In this document: in pieces, positions 46,936 to 55,394 of the stretch
Numbering within the stretch: position 1 is the first letter of the stretch
How the letters are laid out: each line of letters opens with the position of its first letter
From: Shouchella oshimensis
GTDB taxonomy: Bacteria; Bacillota; Bacilli; Bacillales; Bacillaceae_D
Assembly (NCBI RefSeq): GCF_002019765.1
Contig: NZ_KV917380.1
Coordinates: forward strand, 2,074,700 to 2,138,699
Length of the DNA stretch: 64,000 nt
Reading direction: 5' to 3'
Translations under genes and position numbers: made by a program
Notes under the pieces: generated by a model
What the model was told of the DNA's origin: nothing
Database searches by the model: none
Seen by the model: the letters and a program-made list of their open reading frames with translations, nothing else

Positions 46936-48258
46936 ATGTTAACAGTGATCATGTTTGTTCTTTTTTTCCTTCTCATCTTTATGAATCTGCCGGTAGCGTT
47001 TGCTCTTGGCATTGCAGCCGTCATCGTATTACTTATTGATTCAGGCATGGCCTCTCTCGCGTTATTACCTAGCATTATGTATTCTTCTATTTCGTCCTTT
47101 ACGTTGTTAGCGATTCCATTTTTTGTATTAGCGGGTGTGATTATGGGCTACTCAGGCATTTCAAGTCGTTTGATTGATTTTGCCTACTTAGCATTCGGGC
47201 ATCGAAAAAATGGCATTGTTATTGTGACAATTGTAGCAGCGTTTTTCTTTTCAGCCATTTCAGGTTCAGGTCCTGCCACTGTTGCAGCAATGGGGACTAT
47301 CTTAATTCCAGCCTTAGTAAAGAACGGATTCAAAGCAAACTCTGCCTCTGCATTGGTGGCTAGTGCCGGTTCGTTGGGCATTATTCTACCGCCAAGTATT
47401 GCGTTTATTATCTTTGGCGTTATTGCGAGTGATATTATTAGCATTTCAATTGGACGATTGTTTATCGCAGGAATTATACCTGGGGTGTTGCTTGCTATAA
47501 GTTTACTCATAGCAAGTATGATCGTAAATAAAAGGAACCAAAAACGTCATTTGGATAGTGGAGAAGCGGCTGTGACAATTGAAAAAGCACCAGCTATAGA
47601 GGTCATGAAAGCTTTTTTAAAAGCATTATTAGGTCTAATGATTCCTATTATTATATTAGGTGGCATTTATTCTGGTATGTTCACTCCAACAGAAGCAGCC
47701 GTTGTGGCCGTGTTTTATTCTCTCGTTGTCGGTTTCTTTTTCTACCGGGAGTTGAAATGGAAACACATTCCGAAAATAGTAGTGGATGCTTCTGTTCAAT
47801 CAGCGGTTATCATGCTTATCATTGGTGTTGCCTCTTTGTTCTCTTATATCATTACAACTCAACGAGTGGCTGCAACTTTAACAACAAGTATTTTGGAAAT
47901 AACAACAAACCCCTTACTTCTATTACTTCTTGTTGCAGTGATTTTGTTACTTGTCGGAGCTTTTATTGATACCATTTCTGCGTTTTATATATTCATACCA
48001 TTACTGATGCCTGTCCTACTTGAAGTGGGTGTCGATCCAACCACCATTGGTGTTATGATGACAGTTGGTCTTGCCATTGGTCTATTTACACCACCTGTCG
48101 GTTTAAATTTGTTTGTGGCAAGCAGTATCTCTGGCATATCTTCAGAAAGCATCGTTAAAGGTATAGGGCCCTATTTAGTGGCTAGCATTATTGTACTAGT
48201 ACTCGTGATGTATTTTCCAATATTCTCAAATGCGTTACCAGATTTACTAGGGGTATAG
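46936..48258 (+). CDS. dctM: TRAP transporter large permease (DctM family)
   Basis: 440 aa with about twelve membrane segments. Typical elements: FVLAGVIMGYSGISSRLIDF, FFSAISGSGPATVAAMGTI, GILLPPS-like LGIILPPSIAFI, and GLFTPPVGLNLFVASSISG. It is the channel-forming subunit of the importer. It starts immediately after the dctQ stop and ends before a terminator. Confidence 0.9.
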   Translation: MLTVIMFVLFFLLIFMNLPVAFALGIAAVIVLLIDSGMASLALLPSIMYSSISSFTLLAIPFFVLAGVIMGYSGISSRLIDFAYLAFGHRKNGIVIVTIVAAFFFSAISGSGPATVAAMGTILIPALVKNGFKANSASALVASAGSLGIILPPSIAFIIFGVIASDIISISIGRLFIAGIIPGVLLAISLLIASMIVNKRNQKRHLDSGEAAVTIEKAPAIEVMKAFLKALLGLMIPIIILGGIYSGMFTPTEAAVVAVFYSLVVGFFFYRELKWKHIPKIVVDASVQSAVIMLIIGVASLFSYIITTQRVAATLTTSILEITTNPLLLLLLVAVILLLVGAFIDTISAFYIFIPLLMPVLLEVGVDPTTIGVMMTVGLAIGLFTPPVGLNLFVASSISGISSESIVKGIGPYLVASIIVLVLVMYFPIFSNALPDLLGV

Positions 48259-48285
48259 CTTTTTAGAGAACCGTAATTCGTTTAG

Positions 48286-48307
48286 ACGCCTTAAGAAGGC
48301 GTTTTTT
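48286..48307 (+). terminator. Terminator of the TRAP operon
   Basis: 7-bp stem ACGCCTT / AAGGCGT with 3-nt loop followed by T5. Confidence 0.85.
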
Positions 48308-48462
48308 GCCTTTTTTAAACAAGTTAGACGCTAAACGGGTTTAAATAAAGTACTATAAAATTATGGAAGATTCGTGTACCTTTACTAAAAGGGTATATTT
48401 CCTATTATAAAAATCGTAAACTATTTATAAATCGTTTAACTAATTTGAAAAGAGGGATGATG

Positions 48463-49545
48463 GTGAGCGTCTTATCTGCAGAGCTCGTTGGAGAAAGTTT
48501 AGTGCAGTGGCATAGTTGTATGATTAGCGGTGATCTTCAATCTGCAAAGGAATTAAAAAGTGATGTAGAGGCTCTCGTTAAACAAATGGAGCCTGATGAC
48601 AAAATGTTGGCCTATTATCAGTTAATTGATTTCCGCTTTCAATTATTACGAAATAAACACGAACAAGGTGCTAGTGTCGATGAAGACAGCCTATACGATG
48701 TTTGTGTGGAAATAGATGATTACTTACGGTTTATGTATTATTACGTTTCTGGTCAAGCAGAGTTTATGCATGGACGTTATAAATCAGCTATTCGAACGTA
48801 TAAAATAGCAGAACGTTTAATTGAAAAAGTCAATGATTCTGCAGAAAAAGCAGAGTTCTATCAAAAGTTAGGTATCAGTTATTATCGGATTGATCAATAT
48901 ACATTTGCTTTTTCCTATATGGAACAAGCATTAGAGTTTTTTGAAAAGCATGACACGTATCGATTGAATGAAATCACGTGTAAACAAGTATTAGCTGCTA
49001 TTAATACGGAGCTAAGACGTTATGATGAAGCGGAGCGTCTTTATGACGAGATTTTAAAAGCATCTGTACCATTCACATACACGTATGCATTGAATTTATA
49101 TAATATGGGTGCAAACCGCATTATGTTAACACGATTTGATGAAGCGATACGCTATTTTAAAGAAGCACTTACTTACGAAGCCTTCGTTACATCGCCTTTA
49201 GCCTTAAAAGCAGAGTATCATTTAACTCATTTGTACATGAGAACAGGGCAATACAAAGGTGGCCTAGAAGAATTAGAGGCTAAAGCCAAACAGTATCAAT
49301 CAGAAGAGATAGTAGCTAAATGCTTCATTTGTCGCGGATTATATCTTACTGATGATATACTCTTGATACAGCAAGGCTTACGAAAACTGGAATCAGAAGA
49401 GAACTACTTTGATTGCCAAGAGCTTGGCGAGGAAATAGCGAATCACTTTAAGCAGCAAAATAAGTTCGAAACAGCTTTATTGTTTTCTGAGTACGCACTC
49501 GAAATGTCAAGAAAACGAATTATACTAGGAGTTGATCAAACGTGA
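48463..49545 (+). CDS. Rap family phosphatase/regulator with TPR repeats, 360 aa
   Basis: The N-terminal three-helix bundle (residues about 5-65, VQWHSCMISGDLQSAKELKS, QMEPDDKMLAYYQLIDFRF) is typical of Rap proteins. TPR repeats follow to the end (e.g. YKSAIRTYKIAERLIEKV, YFKEALTYE). Rap proteins dephosphorylate Spo0F or block response regulators such as ComA, and are inhibited by a secreted Phr peptide. I chose GTG 48463, 7 nt after AGAGGG; ATGs at 48457 and 48460 are too close to it. It is coupled to the phr gene by a 4-bp overlap. Confidence 0.9.
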   Translation: MSVLSAELVGESLVQWHSCMISGDLQSAKELKSDVEALVKQMEPDDKMLAYYQLIDFRFQLLRNKHEQGASVDEDSLYDVCVEIDDYLRFMYYYVSGQAEFMHGRYKSAIRTYKIAERLIEKVNDSAEKAEFYQKLGISYYRIDQYTFAFSYMEQALEFFEKHDTYRLNEITCKQVLAAINTELRRYDEAERLYDEILKASVPFTYTYALNLYNMGANRIMLTRFDEAIRYFKEALTYEAFVTSPLALKAEYHLTHLYMRTGQYKGGLEELEAKAKQYQSEEIVAKCFICRGLYLTDDILLIQQGLRKLESEENYFDCQELGEEIANHFKQQNKFETALLFSEYALEMSRKRIILGVDQT

Positions 49546-49733
49546 AGAGAAAAATGTCCATCGTTTTTGCATCTTTTTTCATCGTAGCATCTTTGACACT
49601 TCCATCAGCAGGGGTTGAGGCCAGTCCGAAACAAGAATTCGGGTTTTACAGTGCAGATGTTAAATCTCCTCCAAAACAAGAATTTGAATATGACCATGTT
49701 CATTCTCAGTCCTCACCAAAACAAGAATTTTAG
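49542..49733 (+). CDS. Phr signal-peptide precursor with three PKQEF copies, 63 aa
   Basis: Secreted pheromone precursor. Basic start MKRKMS, hydrophobic segment IVFASFFIVASLTLPSAG, then a probable signal-peptidase site near VEA-S. The exported part contains the pentapeptide PKQEF three times: directly after the cleavage region (SPKQEF), in the middle (PPKQEF) and at the very C-terminus (SPKQEF). Spacers GFYSADVKS and EYDHVHSQS separate them. Most Phr precursors have one mature peptide, at the C-terminus. The GTG start overlaps the rap stop (GTGA). Predicted: processed PKQEF is imported by Opp and inhibits the adjacent Rap. Confidence 0.85.
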   Translation: MKRKMSIVFASFFIVASLTLPSAGVEASPKQEFGFYSADVKSPPKQEFEYDHVHSQSSPKQEF

Positions 49734-49735
49734 AG

Positions 49736-49776
49736 AAAAAGGTACAAAAGGATCTTTTATCCTTTTGTACCTTTTT
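49736..49776. terminator. Terminator after phr (bidirectional)
   Basis: An 18-bp stem (AAAAAGGTACAAAAGGAT and complement) with loop CTTTT. It also serves the convergent aldo-keto reductase gene. Confidence 0.9.
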
Positions 49777-49801
49777 GATTGTCATTTATCTTTCTAAAGC
49801 A

Positions 49802-50746
49802 TCAAGAAGAGGGTGTAGGTACGTCTAAGTTAAGCCAATTAATTTCGTCTTTTGATAATATAATACTTGCTCCTTGCGCGCATGATACCATTTCCTCTTT
49901 ATTTTGAGGGCCGATAATAGCAGCTGTTGGAAATGATTGATTTAATACATAAGCAAGTGCAATTTCAATAGTCGTTACGCCTTTCTTTTCCGCTAACTCT
50001 GCTGCACGATCAAATCGTTTCCAATTGTCATCATTATAAAAAACACGTACAAGGTCTTCGTTAGAAAAATCGTTTCGATCAAAGCGACCTGTAAAAAAAC
50101 CTCTTGCTTGTGAGGACCATGAGAGTACAGGAATCGTTGATTGCTGGTGCCATTTAATGTCGGAAGCATCTAAGCTAATGCACCCTGGCCAATAAGCTTC
50201 TTTTGCCTTTGCCAGACTTAAATTTGGACTTGAAAACGAAAAGCCGCGTAAACCATGTGTTGATGCATAATCGTTTGCTTCCTCTAAACGAGAAGTCTCC
50301 CAATTCGATCCACCAAAAGTAGAGATGTAACCGTCTTCAATAAACTCATTCAGCCATTCTAAAATGTGACCAACAGGAACAGAAGGATCATCCCGATGGA
50401 GGGCATATAGCTCAACATGATCGGTTTTTAATCGATCAAGACTTATTTTAAGCTGTTCTTTTAGTTCTGCTTTCGTAATGGTGTGGCCATTTTGGTTCGG
50501 GTGCCCACCTTTTGTCCAAATATTAACACGTTCTCGGTTTCCATTATCCAGCCAGTTTCCGATCGCTTGTTCACTTAATCCGCCACTGTAAATAAACGCT
50601 GTATCAATTGTATTGCCACCGATACGTAAATAGTTTTCTATCATTTGACTAGCTGTTTCCTGATTCTCAGGGGTAAAATAATCAGATCCCATAATGAGAG
50701 AGGATACAGGGGAAGATAATCCCTCTAATTGAATTGTTTTTAACAT
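49802..50746 (-). CDS. Aldo/keto reductase, 314 aa
   Basis: TIM-barrel NADPH-dependent reductase. The catalytic Asp-Tyr pair is in NTIDTAFIYSGGLSEQ, Lys in WTKGGHP and His in YALHRDDP. The cofactor-binding end has IIGPQNKEEM. It belongs to the YcsN/oxidoreductase-like group, acting on sugar or aldehyde substrates. I chose MLKTIQLEG at 50746, just after the stop of the upstream gene; a longer frame has no homology. It is second in the minus-strand operon with the Gfo/Idh/MocA gene under LacI-type control. Confidence 0.85.
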   Translation of the reverse strand: MLKTIQLEGLSSPVSSLIMGSDYFTPENQETASQMIENYLRIGGNTIDTAFIYSGGLSEQAIGNWLDNGNRERVNIWTKGGHPNQNGHTITKAELKEQLKISLDRLKTDHVELYALHRDDPSVPVGHILEWLNEFIEDGYISTFGGSNWETSRLEEANDYASTHGLRGFSFSSPNLSLAKAKEAYWPGCISLDASDIKWHQQSTIPVLSWSSQARGFFTGRFDRNDFSNEDLVRVFYNDDNWKRFDRAAELAEKKGVTTIEIALAYVLNQSFPTAAIIGPQNKEEMVSCAQGASIILSKDEINWLNLDVPTPSS

Positions 50747-50750
50747 TGTT

Positions 50751-51743
50751 TTACAACACCACTCTTTCCCGTTTTTCTTGTGATGCAAGCGCTCCATCAA
50801 GTAAACGCATATTTGCAAGAGAATCTTCAATGCCAAAGCGATTGGCCGTTTCACCCCATACAACATGAGCAAAATAATCGGCTTGCTTCGCGTAATGATT
50901 TGTATCTTCTACATCAATTTGACGTTGTTCACTCCCTTGAATAAGTTGAAATCCTTCTAAACCACCTGTAAAAGGATCGGGAATAAGAATGCGACCTGTA
51001 GAACCAAGAATTTCAGCATCATTACGGTAGGCTGCCCACATGCCACAATCAAATGTTAGAAAGCGTCCGTTGTTAAATTCAACCAAACCTGCCGCTGACA
51101 TATCAACACCGTTATGAGAATCAGGTGAATAAGAGTGAACCGTAATAGCCTCTGGTTCTTCTTCAAATATCATACGTGCTAAACTAAGTGGATAGACACC
51201 AATATCGTACAAACTACCTCCACCAAATTCTTTTTTCATCCGAAAATTATCAAGAGCTCCAGCATTATTAAACGAGAAGGAGCTTCTAATCCCTCTTAAA
51301 TCACCAATGTCCCCATTTTTAATATGGTTTTTAATATGTGTATAGCGCTCTTGGTAGCGATACATAAACGCATCTAGTAATAATACATTGTTTTCTTCAC
51401 ATACACGTTTCATTTCCTCAAGCTCTGATTGATTCAAAGAGATTGGTTTTTCGCATAGAACATGTTTCTTCGCTTTAGCCGAACGAATGACCCACTCTTT
51501 ATGCAAATGGTTTGGCAACGGTATGTACACAGCATCTATAGAGGGATCTGCTACTAATTCTTCATAGGACCCATATGCTGTAGGAATAGAAAATTCTGAA
51601 GCGAATGCTTGAGCTTTATCAAGAGATCGACTTGCTATAGCTCCAATAGATCCTGTGCTGGATTCCAAGATACCTGGAATCATTGATTGTTTTGCGATGG
51701 TAGCGGTTCCAAGAATACCCCAAGTTAATTGTTTTGACACCAT
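50751..51743 (-). CDS. Gfo/Idh/MocA-family oxidoreductase, 330 aa
   Basis: The NAD(P)-binding Rossmann domain starts WGILGTATIAKQSMIPGI. The catalytic motif reads CEKPISLNQSEL (Lys in EKP), with KKEFGGGSLYDIGVYPLSLA in the C-terminal domain. Related enzymes oxidise inositol, sugar or sugar-alcohol substrates. The start follows AAAGGAG, and a GAAACCGGTTTC operator lies 44 bp upstream. Confidence 0.88.
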   Translation of the reverse strand: MVSKQLTWGILGTATIAKQSMIPGILESSTGSIGAIASRSLDKAQAFASEFSIPTAYGSYEELVADPSIDAVYIPLPNHLHKEWVIRSAKAKKHVLCEKPISLNQSELEEMKRVCEENNVLLLDAFMYRYQERYTHIKNHIKNGDIGDLRGIRSSFSFNNAGALDNFRMKKEFGGGSLYDIGVYPLSLARMIFEEEPEAITVHSYSPDSHNGVDMSAAGLVEFNNGRFLTFDCGMWAAYRNDAEILGSTGRILIPDPFTGGLEGFQLIQGSEQRQIDVEDTNHYAKQADYFAHVVWGETANRFGIEDSLANMRLLDGALASQEKRERVVL

Positions 51744-51786
51744 TAGTCATCTCCTTTTACGTACTATCTACTTTACCCTTTGAAAA

Positions 51787-51798
51787 GAAACCGGTTTC
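51787..51798. promoter_or_regulatory. LacI-type operator before the oxidoreductase operon
   Basis: Perfect palindrome GAAACCGGTTTC, identical to the one at 53084-53095. On the minus strand TTGACA (51827-51832) and an AT-rich -10 region precede it, so the operator overlaps the transcription start. Confidence 0.75.
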
Positions 51799-51891
51799 AA
51801 ATAAAGGTATATCGAATTTGCACTTTTGTCAATGTTTAAAAGTCATTTTTTAAAAAGAAAGCTTGAAGAATGACAACACATTAAAAAGGAG

Positions 51892-52929
51892 TTAGTGTTG
51901 CCATTCATCACATGAGTTTCTTACTGTCACATACGTTGGGACGATCGCCTCTTTCTCTTGTTCTTCGTGTGCAATCAAACCAATTAATGTCTCGATTGTT
52001 TTCTTTGCTAGCATCTGGTAGTTTTGATTAACAGATGTAACACCAGGAGGGAAGTGTTCAGCTAAATACGTATCATCAAACCCCGTTACAGAAATATCAC
52101 CAGGAACTTTCAAACCAAACTTTTTGAACTGTTTGATGGCTCCAATGGCTACAAAATCATTCATACATAAGACGGCTGTTGGTCGATGATCAAGGTGAAT
52201 GAGATGTGTGGCATCTTTTTCTCCAGCCTCTATGCTATAACCGCTACTATGAATCCAATCTTCTTTAAAGATTAATCCTTTTTCTAGCATCGTTTCTCGA
52301 AAAACACTCACTTTCTCATCAGTAGACGAAACCCCTATCTCCCCACCTAATAAGCCAATCGCTTCATGCCCATGGTGAGTAAGTAGCTCAAGTAAACGTC
52401 GCACACCACTTGCTTCATCTGTACGGATTGTATGGGCGTCCACACCATCCATTTTTCCATTAACAAAAAAAATCGGTACATGTTTTAGTGCGTCGATCAT
52501 TCCTGCTCGAAGTTCTTCGGTGGGGTGGGTTTGGTTAATGCGACCACCTAGAAAAACAATGCCATCAACTTGACGGGAAATCAGATTGTCCAAATACGCT
52601 TGCTCTATGGTGAAATTTTGCATGGAATTGCACAATAAACACGTATAACCTTTTTCGAGGGCTTGTCTTTCAAGCTCTTTAACAATCATAGAATAGAAGG
52701 GATGATCAATATCTGGCAAAATAATACCTAGCATTTTTGATTGTTTTAAATATAAGCTTTGTGCCATCACATTCGGCTTAAAATTATATTTATTAATTAA
52801 CGCTAAGACTCTAGATTTAGCTGGCTCCCTAACATTTGCGCTTCCAGTTAAGACTCTCGATACAGTGGCAGGCGAAACATTTGCTTCTTTGGCAATCCGG
52901 TAAATTGTAACACCGTCTTTCTTCAACAT
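51892..52929 (-). CDS. LacI/GalR-family repressor, 345 aa
   Basis: The LacI helix-turn-helix IYRIAKEANVSPATVSRVL is at residues about 9-27, with the hinge helix near NKYNFKPNVMAQSL. The C-terminal periplasmic-binding-like sensor domain shows LGIILPDIDHPFYSMIVKEL, TGFDDTYLAEHFPPGVTSV. It sits between the oxidoreductase operon and the divergent sugar ABC operon, both preceded by the same palindrome, so it is their probable repressor. The inducer is likely the imported sugar. Confidence 0.9.
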   Translation of the reverse strand: MLKKDGVTIYRIAKEANVSPATVSRVLTGSANVREPAKSRVLALINKYNFKPNVMAQSLYLKQSKMLGIILPDIDHPFYSMIVKELERQALEKGYTCLLCNSMQNFTIEQAYLDNLISRQVDGIVFLGGRINQTHPTEELRAGMIDALKHVPIFFVNGKMDGVDAHTIRTDEASGVRRLLELLTHHGHEAIGLLGGEIGVSSTDEKVSVFRETMLEKGLIFKEDWIHSSGYSIEAGEKDATHLIHLDHRPTAVLCMNDFVAIGAIKQFKKFGLKVPGDISVTGFDDTYLAEHFPPGVTSVNQNYQMLAKKTIETLIGLIAHEEQEKEAIVPTYVTVRNSCDEWQH

Positions 52930-53049
52930 TCGTTATCGCTTCCCTTTTTCATTTTTCTATTAGAAGTATAGAATTGTTTGCGAGTGTAGTCAAAGTGAAG
53001 CTCCATTTTTCACTTAAAACGGAAATCATCAAAGTGTCAAAATTGCTTG

Positions 53050-53095
53050 TTGACAAAAAAGAGTTTCTTTTTTAAAGTTAACTGAAACCGGTTTC
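53050..53095 (+). promoter_or_regulatory. Promoter and LacI-type operator of the sugar ABC operon
   Basis: -35 TTGACA (53050-53055), 17-bp spacer and -10 TAAAGT (53073-53078), then the operator GAAACCGGTTTC at 53084-53095, placed where repressor binding would block initiation. Confidence 0.75.
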
Positions 53096-53145
53096 TTTCG
53101 GTTGAATACTTGAATAGTTCAAAAAAAGAGTGGGTTAGCTGTAAT

Positions 53146-53159
53146 TGTAAGCGATACCA
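53146..53159 (+). promoter_or_regulatory. Probable cre (CcpA) site in the sugar ABC leader
   Basis: TGTAAGCGATACCA fits the cre consensus with one weak position. It lies downstream of the promoter and before the first gene, a roadblock position seen in many Bacillus sugar operons. Confidence 0.6.
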
Positions 53160-53199
53160 AAAGCATGAATGCGTCATACATATTGAGAGGAGCATGAAC

Positions 53200-54468
53200 A
53201 TGAAAAAAAACTTACTATATGCATCATCACTAGTAGCGCTTGTTTCTTTATCCGCTTGTGGAGGTTCAGGTAGCAGCGGAACCTCTGATGATCAAACCTT
53301 AACCGCGTGGGCTTGGAACATTAATATTCCAGTACTTGAAGAAGCAGCTGCTCAATTTAAAGAAGATCATCCAGATTTTGAACTAGAAATTATTGAAGTA
53401 GGAACACCGGATGTTTATCAGCGTATTACAACAGGGCTTCAGGCAAATGGAGAGGGTTTACCTGATATTATGCTCGTTGAAGATGATCGCGTTCAAGGTT
53501 ATCTTTCAAATTTCAAAGATGCCTTTTTAGACATTTCTGAGTATGATTTTGAAGAGAATCACAATGATAAATTTCCTGCTTTTAAAACGGAATTATTGAA
53601 CGTTGACGGGGGAGTGTACGGCTTTCCTTTTGATGCGGGTCCTGCTGGTGTCTTTTATCGAACGGACTTGTTTGAAGAAGCTGGTATTCATGCAGACGAA
53701 ATTGAAACTTGGGATGATTTTATTGAAGCAGGTCATACATTGCGGGACGAGCTAGATGTAGCATTAACTGGTATTGACATCAGTAATGATGATGGTGTTT
53801 ACCGAATGATGTTAAATCAGCAAGGTACATTTTATTTTGATGACAATGAAGAAGTTGCTCTAGCGTCTGATGAGTCGATTAAAGCGATGGAAGTGATTCA
53901 GCGATTACATCAAGAAGGGTTAAATGAGAATTTAGTCGGTTGGGATGCATGGTTATCAGGCTTGGCGAATGGTCAGGTTGCTACTGCGCCAACTGGGGCA
54001 TGGTTAACCGGTTCGTTAACGGAGCAGGCGCCAGATTTAGAAGGACAATGGGGAGTGTTTCCATTGCCAGCAATGGAAGCAGGCGGCAATCGGGCTTCTA
54101 ACTTAGGAGGAAGCAATTACATGATCTCAGCACAAACGGCTAATCCTGAACTTGCCTATGAGTTTATGGAGTATTTCTCTACTTCTGATGATGTCCAATT
54201 AACGGCAATGGAGAATGGGTTATTTCCTTCTCTTAATACCATTTACGACAATGACGTATTCACTTCTCCAATTGGTTACTTTGGAGATCAGGCCATTTGG
54301 GAGCTCTTTTCAAGTATGATGGAAGATATTCCTTCTGTGAATTATACAGGAAATTATTCCATCGCTCGAGATGAAACGGAAACGGCGCAATCTGATGCAG
54401 CGAATGGAGCGGACGTAACAGATGTAATGACACGAGCCGAACAACAATTACAAAACAGAATGAATTAA
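53200..54468 (+). CDS. Sugar ABC transporter substrate-binding lipoprotein, 422 aa
   Basis: Family-1 solute-binding protein. Signal peptide with lipobox LSACGG (Cys about residue 18), a Gly/Ser linker, then ADEIETWDDFIEAGHTL and LPAMEAGGNRASNLGGSNY. It is anchored outside and passes a sugar or oligosaccharide to the two permeases that follow. I chose ATG 53200, 7 nt after AGAGGAG; an in-frame ATG 6 bp earlier is too close. Confidence 0.9.
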   Translation: MKKNLLYASSLVALVSLSACGGSGSSGTSDDQTLTAWAWNINIPVLEEAAAQFKEDHPDFELEIIEVGTPDVYQRITTGLQANGEGLPDIMLVEDDRVQGYLSNFKDAFLDISEYDFEENHNDKFPAFKTELLNVDGGVYGFPFDAGPAGVFYRTDLFEEAGIHADEIETWDDFIEAGHTLRDELDVALTGIDISNDDGVYRMMLNQQGTFYFDDNEEVALASDESIKAMEVIQRLHQEGLNENLVGWDAWLSGLANGQVATAPTGAWLTGSLTEQAPDLEGQWGVFPLPAMEAGGNRASNLGGSNYMISAQTANPELAYEFMEYFSTSDDVQLTAMENGLFPSLNTIYDNDVFTSPIGYFGDQAIWELFSSMMEDIPSVNYTGNYSIARDETETAQSDAANGADVTDVMTRAEQQLQNRMN

Positions 54469-54487
54469 ATGATCTTATAAAAACAGG

Positions 54488-54524
54488 AATCGGTGAAGTC
54501 CTGTACGTTGCTTCACCGATTTTA
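54488..54524 (+). terminator. Intercistronic hairpin, possible partial terminator
   Basis: 11-bp stem AATCGGTGAAG / CTTCACCGATT with a 12-nt loop and a short T-run, between the binding-protein gene and the permeases. This position usually keeps binding-protein mRNA more abundant. Confidence 0.6.
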
Positions 54525-54542
54525 AAGAAAGAGGGCTGTGTC

Positions 54543-55394
54543 ATGAACCGATCTAAGGCAACCCCTTATGTATTTTTAGCACCAGCGGTTATTTTGTTTT
54601 TACTTTTTACAGCTTATCCCATTGCTGCTTCCATCGTGCTTAGCTTTCAAAAATTTGAAGGTGGAAGCTATGTCTTTACTGGATTTGACAATTACATACG
54701 ACTGATTCATGATTCGATCTTTCAGACGGCCCTCGTAAATACATTTATTATTTTCATTTTACAAGTGCCGTTCATGCTACTTTTATCAATGATCTTGGCA
54801 AATGTGTTAAATAGCCAGTTGTTACGCCTAAAGGGCTTCTTTCGAGTTTCGTTCTTTTTACCAGCCGTCACGTCGCTAGTTGCCTATTCACTATTATTTT
54901 CAGTTTTACTACAAGATAATGGGCTTATTAATGAACTGTTTACAAATCTCGGAATGTCCGCCATTCCTTGGTTAACAGATGGAACATGGGCGAAGATTTC
55001 CATTGTGCTTGCTATGACATGGAGGTGGACGGGTTACAACATGATTATTTACCTTGCTGCTTTGCAAAATATTCCCCATGAAATGTATGAAGCAGCTAAA
55101 ATGGATGGTGCAGGGAAAATTAGACAGTTCTTTTCCATTACGATTCCAAGTTTAAAGCCAGTCATTTTGTTTACTGGGATTTTATCAACAATTGGTACGC
55201 TTCAATTATTTGATGAACCATTCAATCTTACAGGTGGGGGCCCAGCTAACTCCACGATGACGTTAGGCTTGTACATTTATGAAAATGGATTTGAATATTT
55301 TGATTTTAACTATGCAAGTGCAGTTGCCTATGTAGTTGTCATGCTTGTGGCTGTTCTATCTATTATTCAATTTAAAGTAACAGGTGATAAATAA
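54543..55394 (+). CDS. Sugar ABC transporter permease 1 (MalF/UgpA type), 283 aa
   Basis: Six membrane segments. The permease motif is in EMYEAAKMDGAGKIRQFFSI (about residues 180-200). N-terminal MalF-like start APAVILFLLFTAYPIAASI. It pairs with the next permease; no ATPase gene follows. Confidence 0.9.
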   Translation: MNRSKATPYVFLAPAVILFLLFTAYPIAASIVLSFQKFEGGSYVFTGFDNYIRLIHDSIFQTALVNTFIIFILQVPFMLLLSMILANVLNSQLLRLKGFFRVSFFLPAVTSLVAYSLLFSVLLQDNGLINELFTNLGMSAIPWLTDGTWAKISIVLAMTWRWTGYNMIIYLAALQNIPHEMYEAAKMDGAGKIRQFFSITIPSLKPVILFTGILSTIGTLQLFDEPFNLTGGGPANSTMTLGLYIYENGFEYFDFNYASAVAYVVVMLVAVLSIIQFKVTGDK

